A stretch of DNA of 22,121 bases from Planctomycetaceae bacterium (lineage in GTDB: Bacteria > Planctomycetota > Planctomycetia > Pirellulales > Thermoguttaceae). The notes below the pieces were generated by a model. It was given only the letters and a program-made list of their open reading frames with translations, made no database searches and was not told the DNA's origin. Positions 17,023 to 22,121 of the stretch are shown in pieces. The stretch lies in NCBI GenBank assembly GCA_009776995.1, contig WRMR01000016.1, positions 1 through 22,121 of the forward strand, in the 5' to 3' direction. Position numbers and translations under genes: made by a program. How positions within the stretch are numbered: the first letter of the stretch is position 1; the number at the start of each line of letters is the position of its first letter.

Positions 17023-17037
17023 TTTCGACGCAAGATC

Positions 17038-18036
17038 ATGGCTCAAAACAACCTACGCAAGGCAGCGGTTTTCCTTATCAGCATCCCCAAGGATCAGGCG
17101 GCGGAGCTGTTGAATCGTCTGGACAAGGCCCAGGTCGAGGCGGTCATGGTCGAAATCGCCAAATTGGGGGTCATTACGCCCGAAGAGCAGGAAAACGTCA
17201 TCCGCGAATTTTCCAAGGCCAACCCAACCAAACTGATCGGCGGAGCGGGCGGATTTCGTGTGGCCCAGGAACTGGTCGAAGATGCTCTGGGGCAAAATGC
17301 GCAAAGTGTACTCGACCAGGTAAAAAATTCGCTGGAATCGATCCCGTTCGGCTTTTTGCAAAAAGTCGATAGTGAAAACCTGTTGACCTTTATCGTGGAC
17401 GAGCATCCGCAAACGATCGCGCTGATCGTTGCCCATTTGGCACCGGGTCAGGGGGCTTACATCATCAACTCCCTGCGGCCGGAACGGCAGCTCGAAGTCA
17501 TCCGCCGCATCGCGACCATGCAGCAAACCAGCCCGGAAATCATCAAGGAAGTCGAAAAAGGGCTCGAAAACCGGATGGCCAGCATTATGAGTCAGAAGCT
17601 CGAAAGCATGGGGGGGGTTGACAGCGTGGCCGATATTCTCAACGTCATCGACCGCCAGACCGGGCGGAATATTATGGAAAATCTCGGACAAGACGACCCC
17701 GAACTGGTCGAGGAAATCCGGCGTCTCATGTTCATCTTCGAGGATATTCTCAAACTGGCCGACCAGGACATCCAGGCGATTCTCAAAAACATCGAAACCT
17801 CACAATGGGCCTCGGCACTCAAAGGTGCCAGCGAGGAACTCAAGGAAAAAATCTTCCGCAACATGTCCAAGCGTGCGGCCAAGATGCTGCAAGAGGAAAT
17901 GGACTTCCTCGGCCCGATGCGTGCTTCGGACGTCGAACGCATTCAGCAGGAAATCGTCGACGTCGTGCGCAAACTCGAAGACGCCGGCGAAATCACCGTC
18001 CACGCCAACAGCGGCGACGAACGGTTTATTCAGTAG
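17038..18036 (+). CDS. fliG: Flagellar motor switch protein FliG
   Basis: FliG is the rotor protein that links the MS ring (FliF) to FliM/FliN and meets the stator at its C-terminal domain. The 332-residue product has the usual length and domains: N-terminal FliF-binding part (1-100), the middle domain with EHPQT (122-126), the MFIFEDI motif (231-237) and the C-terminal torque domain with the charged helix (270-295) and conserved LGPM turn. No FliF, FliM or other flagellar gene flanks it, so it is a dispersed flagellar gene. The start codon has no good ribosome site; its leader is made of heptamer duplications. A run of eight G residues (17610-17617) within the codons for Met-Gly-Gly-Val is a possible slippage point. 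The frame is intact here. Confidence 0.95.
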   Translation: MAQNNLRKAAVFLISIPKDQAAELLNRLDKAQVEAVMVEIAKLGVITPEEQENVIREFSKANPTKLIGGAGGFRVAQELVEDALGQNAQSVLDQVKNSLESIPFGFLQKVDSENLLTFIVDEHPQTIALIVAHLAPGQGAYIINSLRPERQLEVIRRIATMQQTSPEIIKEVEKGLENRMASIMSQKLESMGGVDSVADILNVIDRQTGRNIMENLGQDDPELVEEIRRLMFIFEDILKLADQDIQAILKNIETSQWASALKGASEELKEKIFRNMSKRAAKMLQEEMDFLGPMRASDVERIQQEIVDVVRKLEDAGEITVHANSGDERFIQ

Positions 18037-18048
18037 AATCAAGTGGAC

Positions 18049-18073
18049 CGGCAGGTCATACCGTCACCTGCCG
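18049..18073 (+). terminator. Hairpin after fliG
   Basis: CGGCAGGT (18049-18056) and ACCTGCCG (18066-18073) form a perfect 8-bp stem with a 9-base loop, 13 bases after the fliG stop. There is no T-run, so it may be a 3'-end stabiliser rather than a classic intrinsic terminator. Confidence 0.5.
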
Positions 18074-18176
18074 ATAGCCCAATCGTCTCTCTTTGCGAAA
18101 CCGTTGCGGTATAAGACTATTCGCACAAAGTCCAACTTTTTTCCAAAGGATGGCTGTTTATTGCCGTTGTGGAGTA

Positions 18177-18185
18177 TGGTATAAT
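18177..18185 (+). promoter_or_regulatory. Extended -10 promoter of the nucleoside-hydrolase-like gene
   Basis: TGGTATAAT is a perfect extended -10 element (TGnTATAAT). A weak -35 (TTTATT, 18157-18162) lies 17 bases upstream. Transcription would begin near 18192, about 30 bases before the ATG. Confidence 0.5.
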
Positions 18186-18221
18186 CAATGAAACACAATC
18201 CTCCCTGAAAGGCAATATCCC

Positions 18222-19367
18222 ATGACCCGAACAAACTTCACGGTAATAGTCATCGTAACCCTGTCGGCGTTTTTGAACGTTTTGGCCGATGTTCACGCGG
18301 CGGAACCGAAGCGTATCCCGATGATCTATTCGACCGATCTGTATCATCCGCCGCAAGACCCGGACGACCATTATGACCTTGCCATTCTCGGCTGCCTGGA
18401 CGAGTTGGAAGTCAAAGCATTGATCTTCGACGTTGCAACGCCCGGTCGCAAGCCGGAAGAGTTCGGGAAAACCGCCTTGGATCAAATGGCCAAAATCACG
18501 GGAAAAACGCCACCGCCCTGGAAAGTCGGATTGCCGAACCCGCTCCGTTCGCCGGACGATCAGGCATTCGACCAGCCGGAAGAATTTCAAGGAGGTGTTG
18601 CATTGATTCTTTCGACGCTGGAACAATCCGAAGAGCCGGTCGTGATGTTTCTTGTCGGAAGTTGCCGCGATTTTGTCGTTGCGTTCAATCGCAACCCCGG
18701 TCTTTTGCGGGAAAAAGTGAAAGCCGTTTATGTTAATGCCGGCAACGGCCCCAGGGGAAATCAGACGGAATGGAATGTCACGCTGGACCCGAACGCTTAC
18801 GTCGGACTCATGGGAAGCGGTCTGCCGATTTACTGGTGCCCTTGTTTTACCGAAGTTTACCGGCTTCCTTCCCCTGATGACGTGACCGCCGGCAAAGCGT
18901 ACAGCACGTTTTTCATCGTCCCCAATCAGGCCGAATTGCTTGCGGCCGCACACACGGCGGTGAAAAACTATTTCGCCTACGCATTGAACGGTTTGAAAGA
19001 TGATCCGCTTGCTTTTTTGGACAAAGAACCGCAGCCGTTGCCGGAATCGGCAAGAAACATGTGGTGTACCGCTCCCTTCCTCCACGCAGCGGGAAGGGAG
19101 ATTTATCCGGCCAATGACCGCCGCTGGATCGCTCGTCGCCCGGAAGATGCCAAAGGCGATGCGACGGTGGAAGCCGCTGTTGAAGTGTTCCGTTTTGAGC
19201 CGGTCCGCGTCACCTCCGTTTGGAAAGAAGAAAATGGAAAGCGGTTCCCGGAATTTCGCGAAGCCGCCGCCGGGACGCCAACGTCCATCCGGGTTTTTCG
19301 TTACACGCATCCCGATTTCAACGTCATCATGCCCTCGGTGTTGGCAGACCTTCTGGAATCGCTGTGA
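18222..19367 (+). CDS. Exported nucleoside-hydrolase-like protein
   Basis: The product has 381 residues with a signal peptide (1-27, cleavage near VHAA). The mature part resembles the inosine-uridine-preferring nucleoside hydrolase fold: a calcium-site-like YSTDLYHPPQDPDDHYDLAI (Asp39, Asp46, Asp48, Asp49), a FLVGSCRDFVVAFNRNP helix at the place of the family's GPLTNLA segment, and VYVNAGNG...TEWNVTLDPNA, matching the family's substrate-side E-x-N and DP-x-A motif. The Asp motif is longer than the classic DTDPGxDD, so this belongs to a divergent subfamily and the substrate is uncertain. It may salvage nucleosides or act on another N-glycoside in the periplasm. The ATG has AAAGG 9 bases upstream. 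It is monocistronic between a hairpin and a repeat array. Confidence 0.82.
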   Translation: MTRTNFTVIVIVTLSAFLNVLADVHAAEPKRIPMIYSTDLYHPPQDPDDHYDLAILGCLDELEVKALIFDVATPGRKPEEFGKTALDQMAKITGKTPPPWKVGLPNPLRSPDDQAFDQPEEFQGGVALILSTLEQSEEPVVMFLVGSCRDFVVAFNRNPGLLREKVKAVYVNAGNGPRGNQTEWNVTLDPNAYVGLMGSGLPIYWCPCFTEVYRLPSPDDVTAGKAYSTFFIVPNQAELLAAAHTAVKNYFAYALNGLKDDPLAFLDKEPQPLPESARNMWCTAPFLHAAGREIYPANDRRWIARRPEDAKGDATVEAAVEVFRFEPVRVTSVWKEENGKRFPEFREAAAGTPTSIRVFRYTHPDFNVIMPSVLADLLESL

Positions 19368-19370
19368 AGG

Positions 19371-19447
19371 TGCAGAGTGCAGAGTGCAGAGTGCAGAGTG
19401 CAGAATGCAGAGTGCAGAGTGCAGAATGCAGAATGCAGAATGCAGAG
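19371..19447 (+). repeat. Heptamer array, 11 units of TGCAGA(G/A)
   Basis: Eleven uninterrupted 7-base units begin 4 bases after the stop of the preceding gene. Seven end in G (TGCAGAG) and four in A (TGCAGAA). The array passes directly into TGGCAGGG and a copy of the dispersed palindrome. Protein-like frames through it (Leu-His-Ser-Ala repeats) are artefacts of the period. Confidence 0.9.
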
Positions 19448-19453
19448 TGGCAG

Positions 19454-19475
19454 GGCGGTCACGCCGTGAGTGCCG
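19454..19475 (+). terminator. Terminator-like palindrome, copy 5
   Basis: GGCGGTCACG is followed by CCGTGAGTGCC, giving a near-perfect inverted repeat and then CTACTTTTC. It lies at the end of the 11-unit heptamer array downstream of the nucleoside-hydrolase-like gene. Confidence 0.5.
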
Positions 19476-19561
19476 CTACTTTTCAACCATACACAACTTT
19501 GGAGGATAACTCTTTTTTTTGTTCCCCATAATACAATCTTTATTCTGAAGGCAGATTTCCG

Positions 19562-20152
19562 ATGAAAAAATATTTAAAGAATAAAATGGAGATAATTGTG
19601 TTTGTATTTATTATCTTTCTATTGGTATCTGTATTCATTCTCTGGGGATACTCTCGATATTTTATTAGGTATTCACATGAACTGACGTCTTTACACTACA
19701 ATCTTTATCCAGATCACAATGAAGTCATATTTGATATGTCTCTAAGAAAAGACAAACCAGTGTTTCTTAGAGTTGTATTTGAAGACAAATCATCAAGAAT
19801 GGATCGTGAAGGGCATGTATTGATTAATGAATACGACCCTTTTTCACAATTATTTTGGTATGATTTTGATAGATACTACTTCGTAAAACCAGAAGATGGT
19901 ACTCCATTTAGCGTAGAATATGACAGACCTCAAAAGAGAGCTTTAATACGGTACGATGATATTGAGTTCGTAATTTCAGCTAATGGAAAAATTCTTGAGT
20001 GTAACGATGCTAGAATTCTCATTGATAAAAGTAAATTTACAGAAATACGTTTGCGAAATACTGAGTTGTCTATCTCTGTTCACAGTGACTGTTCAACAGT
20101 TGTTCTCATCCCGCAAAACGCAGAGCCAAACGACGAAACCGATGAAAACTGA
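19562..20152 (+). CDS. AT-rich single-pass membrane protein, hypothetical
   Basis: The product has 196 residues. A short basic N-terminus (KKYLKNKM) is followed by one long hydrophobic segment (about 11-30), so it is probably anchored with the rest outside. The remainder is beta-rich and charged with many Tyr and Asp residues; no family is recognised. AAGG lies about 10 bases before the ATG, and an intrinsic terminator follows. Base and codon use are clearly more AT-rich than in every other gene here (many AAA, TTT, GAT, ATT codons). The gene is also bracketed by heptamer arrays in opposite orientation, so acquisition from another genome is a fair inference. Confidence 0.72.
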   Translation: MKKYLKNKMEIIVFVFIIFLLVSVFILWGYSRYFIRYSHELTSLHYNLYPDHNEVIFDMSLRKDKPVFLRVVFEDKSSRMDREGHVLINEYDPFSQLFWYDFDRYYFVKPEDGTPFSVEYDRPQKRALIRYDDIEFVISANGKILECNDARILIDKSKFTEIRLRNTELSISVHSDCSTVVLIPQNAEPNDETDEN

Positions 20153-20163
20153 CGCTCATTTTC

Positions 20164-20194
20164 AGAGCCGCGCGGTTTGATGTGCGGCTCTTTT
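20164..20194 (+). terminator. Intrinsic terminator of the AT-rich gene
   Basis: AGAGCCGC (20164-20171) and GCGGCTCT (20184-20191) form a perfect 8-bp stem with a 12-base loop, ending in a T-run (TTTTGGTTTC), 11 bases after the stop codon. Confidence 0.75.
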
Positions 20195-20212
20195 GGTTTC
20201 TTGTTTATCATT

Positions 20213-20242
20213 CCTTCGTGGTTCTTCGTGACCTTCGTGGTG
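20213..20242 (+). repeat. TTCGTG-type dispersed repeat, copy B
   Basis: A 30-bp unit with three TTCGTG cores, followed by GAAAAAAAG. Its last 29 bases are identical to 20431-20459 and it matches the reverse-oriented copy at 14660-14689 with one change. Confidence 0.8.
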
Positions 20243-20320
20243 AAAAAAAGAGAATTTCACGCAGAGATCGCAAAGAACGCAGAGAGACTAAGGGAAAGTT
20301 TTTTTGGGGAGTATTCGATG

Positions 20321-20355
20321 TTACTAAGGGAGTGGCGGCAAGCCACCCTTAGTAA
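20321..20355. repeat. Strong two-part hairpin
   Basis: TTACTAAGG pairs with CCTTAGTAA (9 bp), then after a 2-base bulge GTGGC pairs with GCCAC around a GGCAA loop. It lies between the two TTCGTG repeats. It could be a REP-like unit or the end of a small RNA; no gene is close upstream on either strand. Confidence 0.55.
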
Positions 20356-20430
20356 CCCTGCGTCACCTCTCCCTTCGGTATTCCCTGAGTAACTCTGCGC
20401 CCTCAGCGGTCTCTGCGAGAAATAAGAAAT

Positions 20431-20459
20431 CTTCGTGGTTCTTCGTGACCTTCGTGGTG
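20431..20459 (+). repeat. TTCGTG-type dispersed repeat, copy C
   Basis: Identical over 29 bases to 20214-20242, about 217 bases away in direct orientation. The segment between them holds the hairpin and CGCAGAG-type words, so the whole could be a duplicated or composite spacer element. Confidence 0.8.
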
Positions 20460-20470
20460 AAAAAGGGAGC

Positions 20471-20521
20471 GCAGAGAGCAGAACGCAGAACGCAGAGTGA
20501 GGGGGGAAGTGGCTAGTGGCT
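20471..20521 (+). repeat. Degenerate heptamers: GCAGAnn (4 units) and (AGTGGCT)2
   Basis: Four consecutive 7-base units at 20471-20498 (GCAGAGA, GCAGAAC, GCAGAAC, GCAGAGT) are followed by a G-run and then by two perfect copies of AGTGGCT at 20508-20521. The two sets share the 7-base period but not the sequence. Confidence 0.7.
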
Positions 20522-20534
20522 AGGAGCGGAATAC

Positions 20535-20653
20535 TTTGCACTTTGCACTTTGCACTTTGCACTTTGCACTTTGCACTTTGCACTCTGCACTCTGCACTCT
20601 GCACTCTGCACTCTGCACTCTGCACTCTGCACTCTGCACTCTGCATTCTGCAT
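20535..20653 (-). repeat. Heptamer array, 17 units, reverse orientation
   Basis: Seven TTTGCAC, eight TCTGCAC and two TCTGCAT units without interruption. On the minus strand these read ATGCAGA, GTGCAGA and GTGCAAA, so the array is the reverse complement of the one at 19371-19447. Variants lie in blocks (all TTT units together, all TCT units together), as expected for local expansion of single units. Confidence 0.92.
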
Positions 20654-21160
20654 TGAAAACCCTGTCAATCTTGTCGTACATTTTTTCTGGCGAAAGCCGG
20701 GTATTGATTTTCGCTGGGGATTGTGAGAAAATTTGTAACACGGTGGCAGAATGTTCGGTTGGGAGCGATGGTAATACGAGCTTCAAGCAATGGGGATTTC
20801 ACCCCCACAATAAATACATCAGCAGATTACAGTATTAGATCAATAGGGGGACATATTATTTTTTCAGCGATTTTTGTTCAAAATCCGTGCTGAACTGCGA
20901 CCGCGTCGTCCGCGATTCGTTGCGGGTGGTTCAAAAAAAGCGGCATCGCGTTGTCGTCATCCCGTCGTTGCGTTACAAGATGATATACGCCCTTTACCAT
21001 ACGCCGGTCATTTCGCAAATTGCATCGGCGATCATCGTGGCACTGTTCAAACGTTGACGTCGGGTCCCTCATGCAAGGTCATGGCAGCCGGGAACGCAAT
21101 GCGGCAAAGTGACCGGAAAACGAACCGCAGTCTGAAATCACGAAAAAATCCGAAATTCGT

Positions 21161-21185
21161 CACGGCTCGACTTGGCCGTGTTTTT
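21161..21185 (+). terminator. Hairpin with T-run upstream of the DUF6941-like gene
   Basis: CACGGC (21161-21166) and GCCGTG (21175-21180) pair around an 8-base loop and are followed by TTTTT. This is a compact intrinsic-terminator shape, although no plus-strand gene ends nearby. Confidence 0.5.
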
Positions 21186-21194
21186 CATTATAAT
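21167..21194 (+). promoter_or_regulatory. Candidate promoter of the DUF6941-like gene
   Basis: A perfect -10 TATAAT (21189-21194) is preceded after 16 bases by TCGACT (21167-21172; 4 of 6 to TTGACA). It overlaps the hairpin at 21161-21185, so hairpin and promoter may interfere. Confidence 0.35.
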
Positions 21195-21250
21195 GATTGG
21201 TTGTTGTTGCATCACCCCTTGTCGTTCACCCCAACCACTTATATCGCATT

Positions 21251-21655
21251 ATGCCGCCACGTCCCGTTTTACAGGCGATTATCCTCGCCGACCATGTTTA
21301 CGAAGATATGCACTCCGGCAAAAAAGTCATCGCGGGGACATTCTGCGAAATGGCCGCCGTTTCGTTCCCGTCGAAGTACAACCGGGGGGCCTTCCTCTTT
21401 CTCAGCCTCACCGAATTTCAGGGCAAACTGCCGATCACGATTGAATACATTGATCTGGTGCGGAACGAGCCGTTGCTGGAGTTCGGCGACATCATCGCGT
21501 TCGCCAACAACCCGTTGGAAACCTGCGAACTGGTCGTTGAACTGCCGGAACTCCCGTTGCCGCGACCGGGTACTTACGCTTTCGAGGTTTACCTGTACGA
21601 CGTGTTGCTTGGCTCATTTCGTTTTCTGGTCAGTGCCGGCCAGGAACCGGAATAA
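21251..21655 (+). CDS. DUF6941-like protein
   Basis: The 134-residue product begins PPRPVLQAIILADHVYEDMHSGKK, then GTF, FLFLSLTEFQG, a beta-rich core, ELVVELPELPLPRPGTYAFEVYLYDVLLGSFRFLV. I recognise this layout (early cation/nucleotide-like D-x-V-x-ED, a GKK turn, late FP-x-PG-x-Y and a final LLG-S-x-x-F-x-V) as DUF6941, a family frequent in planctomycetes with no known function. The ATG at 21251 gives the family-typical N-terminus; the frame is open upstream but those residues do not fit. No ribosome site is visible, so a leader-poor start is possible. A palindrome with a T-run follows the gene. Confidence 0.75.
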   Translation: MPPRPVLQAIILADHVYEDMHSGKKVIAGTFCEMAAVSFPSKYNRGAFLFLSLTEFQGKLPITIEYIDLVRNEPLLEFGDIIAFANNPLETCELVVELPELPLPRPGTYAFEVYLYDVLLGSFRFLVSAGQEPE

Positions 21656-21673
21656 TAAGGGGCGAGTGGCTGG

Positions 21674-21700
21674 TACAGAGTGCAAAGAGCAGAGTGACAG
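21674..21700 (+). repeat. Degenerate heptamer run
   Basis: TACAGAG, TGCAAAG, AGCAGAG and then TGACAGAG continue the 7-base period with drifted units, directly before a palindrome copy, in the same order as at 14608-14650 and 19371-19475. Confidence 0.55.
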
Positions 21701-21701
21701 A

Positions 21702-21732
21702 GTGGTCACATAATGACCGCCGTTGGTTTTTT
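21702..21732 (+). terminator. Terminator-like palindrome, copy 6
   Basis: GGTCA and TGACC pair around CATAA within a longer GTGG...CCGC frame, followed by GTTGGTTTTTT. It lies 47 bases after the stop of the DUF6941-like gene and just before the end of the convergent nuclease-like gene, so it probably ends the plus-strand transcript. Confidence 0.6.
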
Positions 21733-21743
21733 CCACTGTGGGT

Positions 21744-22121
21744 TCACCATTCTTTTGCCTGGAATCCTTGCGGCACGGGAACGATTTCCACGGCTTCACC
21801 AGATTGAACAATCACGTACATTCCATTGGCATGGGCAAACTTCATGGCGTCATCCTGGACAACCGCACCGGCAACCGCCCCGATGAAACGTCGTTTGTCC
21901 CCTCTTGCGTCGGCGCAACGCCGATATTCCTCCAGTCGCTCCATGTGCCGATGGACATCCGCCGTCTCCAGCGACGTTTTGACTTCAACGAGAATGGCAA
22001 TATCGCCGTTTTCCAAAAACAAGTCGATTTCGCCGCGAATGCCGATTTTCTTGTACTCGTACTTGATATTCCTGCCGCATTGGAGAATTTCATAACCGAA
22101 GGCCTGAAATTTGTCCACGAT
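21744..22121 (-). CDS. PDDEXK-nuclease-like protein, 5' end outside the window
   Basis: The frame is open to the window edge, so only the last 125 residues are seen. They begin IVDKFQAFGYEI and continue GEIDLFLENGDIAILVEVKT, the D...ExK core of PDDEXK (restriction-endonuclease-like) folds, then a helix (HMERLEEYRRCADARGDKR), GAVAGAVV and a final beta strand GMYVIVQSG. I recall proteins of this type, with an N-terminal coiled coil, as multi-copy genes in planctomycetes, Lentisphaerae and cyanobacteria, without proven function. A GTG at 22118 could start a short form, but it has no family-like N-terminus. Nuclease activity is inferred from the motif only. Confidence 0.75.
   Translation of the reverse strand: MVDKFQAFGYEILQCGRNIKYEYKKIGIRGEIDLFLENGDIAILVEVKTSLETADVHRHMERLEEYRRCADARGDKRRFIGAVAGAVVQDDAMKFAHANGMYVIVQSGEAVEIVPVPQGFQAKEW

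Larger units (their letters stand above)
20153..21250. other. Long repeat-rich region without a gene
   Basis: From 20153 to 20653 the DNA is almost entirely terminator, dispersed repeats, hairpin and heptamer arrays (listed separately). From 20654 to 21160 I see neither a convincing gene nor a repeat; frames there have shadow-like composition. A hairpin and a TATAAT box precede the DUF6941-like gene. Confidence 0.6.

Noticed and set aside
18117..19310. Minus-strand frame of 397 codons opposite the nucleoside-hydrolase-like gene
   Set aside because: The plus strand has an extended -10 promoter, ribosome site, signal peptide and family motifs. The antisense protein has none.
19301..19486. Minus-strand frame with repeated Leu-His-Ser-Ala-Phe-Cys-Thr residues
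   Set aside because: It only translates the heptamer array. A 7-base repeat stays open in several frames and gives periodic nonsense protein.
20535..20653. CRISPR array
   Set aside because: Units are 7 bases and contiguous with no spacers, and no cas gene is in the window.
20257..20838. Frames on both strands through the 17-unit heptamer array
   Set aside because: The proteins are repeats of Leu-Cys-Thr-Leu-His or Gln-Ser-Ala-Glu-Cys-Arg-Val, forced by the 7-base period. No ribosome site or homology is seen.
20874..21713. Plus-strand frame of 279 codons overlapping the DUF6941-like gene
   Set aside because: The protein is rich in Arg, Ser and Cys and out of frame with the recognisable DUF6941-like sequence that occupies its second half.

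Overview
The window looks like chromosome of a flagellated planctomycete, most likely from the Pirellulales or a close relative. This is inferred from family recognition, not from any search. The evidence is a Lys-rich protein ending in a PTTCERDY...GRMFPTC...LEV...LGY domain that I associate with planctomycetes, a DUF1573 protein with the CSCT motif, a DUF6941-like protein, a very long lipoprotein with an acidic Pro-rich stalk, a Trx-like plus CAP-like secreted protein, and isolated cheY and fliG genes. Coding DNA is of medium G+C. Several spacers and one gene (19562-20152) are much more AT-rich. No rRNA, tRNA, CRISPR array, intact insertion sequence or phage gene was seen.

Layout. 1-1508: AT-rich spacers around a minus-strand gene for the Lys-rich protein. 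1509-3489: exported DUF1573 protein, a small minus-strand ORF overlapping its end, and a stand-alone CheY. 3598-5309: LarE-like sulfur transferase (minus), then about 850 bases without an intact gene but with an HTH ORF remnant, a hairpin covering a perfect Shine-Dalgarno sequence, and repeat debris. 5310-7406: secreted Trx/CAP-like protein (minus) and an AT-rich divergent promoter region. 7407-14558: a co-directional run of an exported unknown protein, argininosuccinate lyase (argH) and a 1214-residue lipoprotein with helical repeats and a degenerate receiver domain. 14559-14957: a spacer rich in repeats and hairpins. 14958-18036: membrane-anchored TPR protein, a PTPS/QueD-family protein with an altered active site, and fliG. 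18222-19367: exported nucleoside-hydrolase-like protein. 19368-21250: a repeat-rich stretch with one AT-rich membrane-protein gene bracketed by oppositely oriented heptanucleotide arrays. 21251-22121: a DUF6941-like protein and the 3' part of a PDDEXK-nuclease-like gene.

How the genes fit together. There is no single pathway. ArgH (arginine), LarE (nickel-pincer cofactor chemistry), a pterin enzyme, CheY/FliG (motility) and several exported proteins stand mostly as single transcription units. The strongest signal outside the genes is in the spacers. Tandem repeats with a strict 7-base period occur at eight or more places, but the unit sequence differs from place to place. At several sites they are followed by a short palindrome (GGTCACG / CGTGACC type) and a T-rich tract, and this composite usually lies just downstream of a plus-strand stop codon. 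A 29-30 bp TTCGTG-type repeat (three copies) and a 106-bp element with imperfect terminal inverted repeats add to this. Together they suggest an active spacer-repeat system that may also supply transcription terminators.
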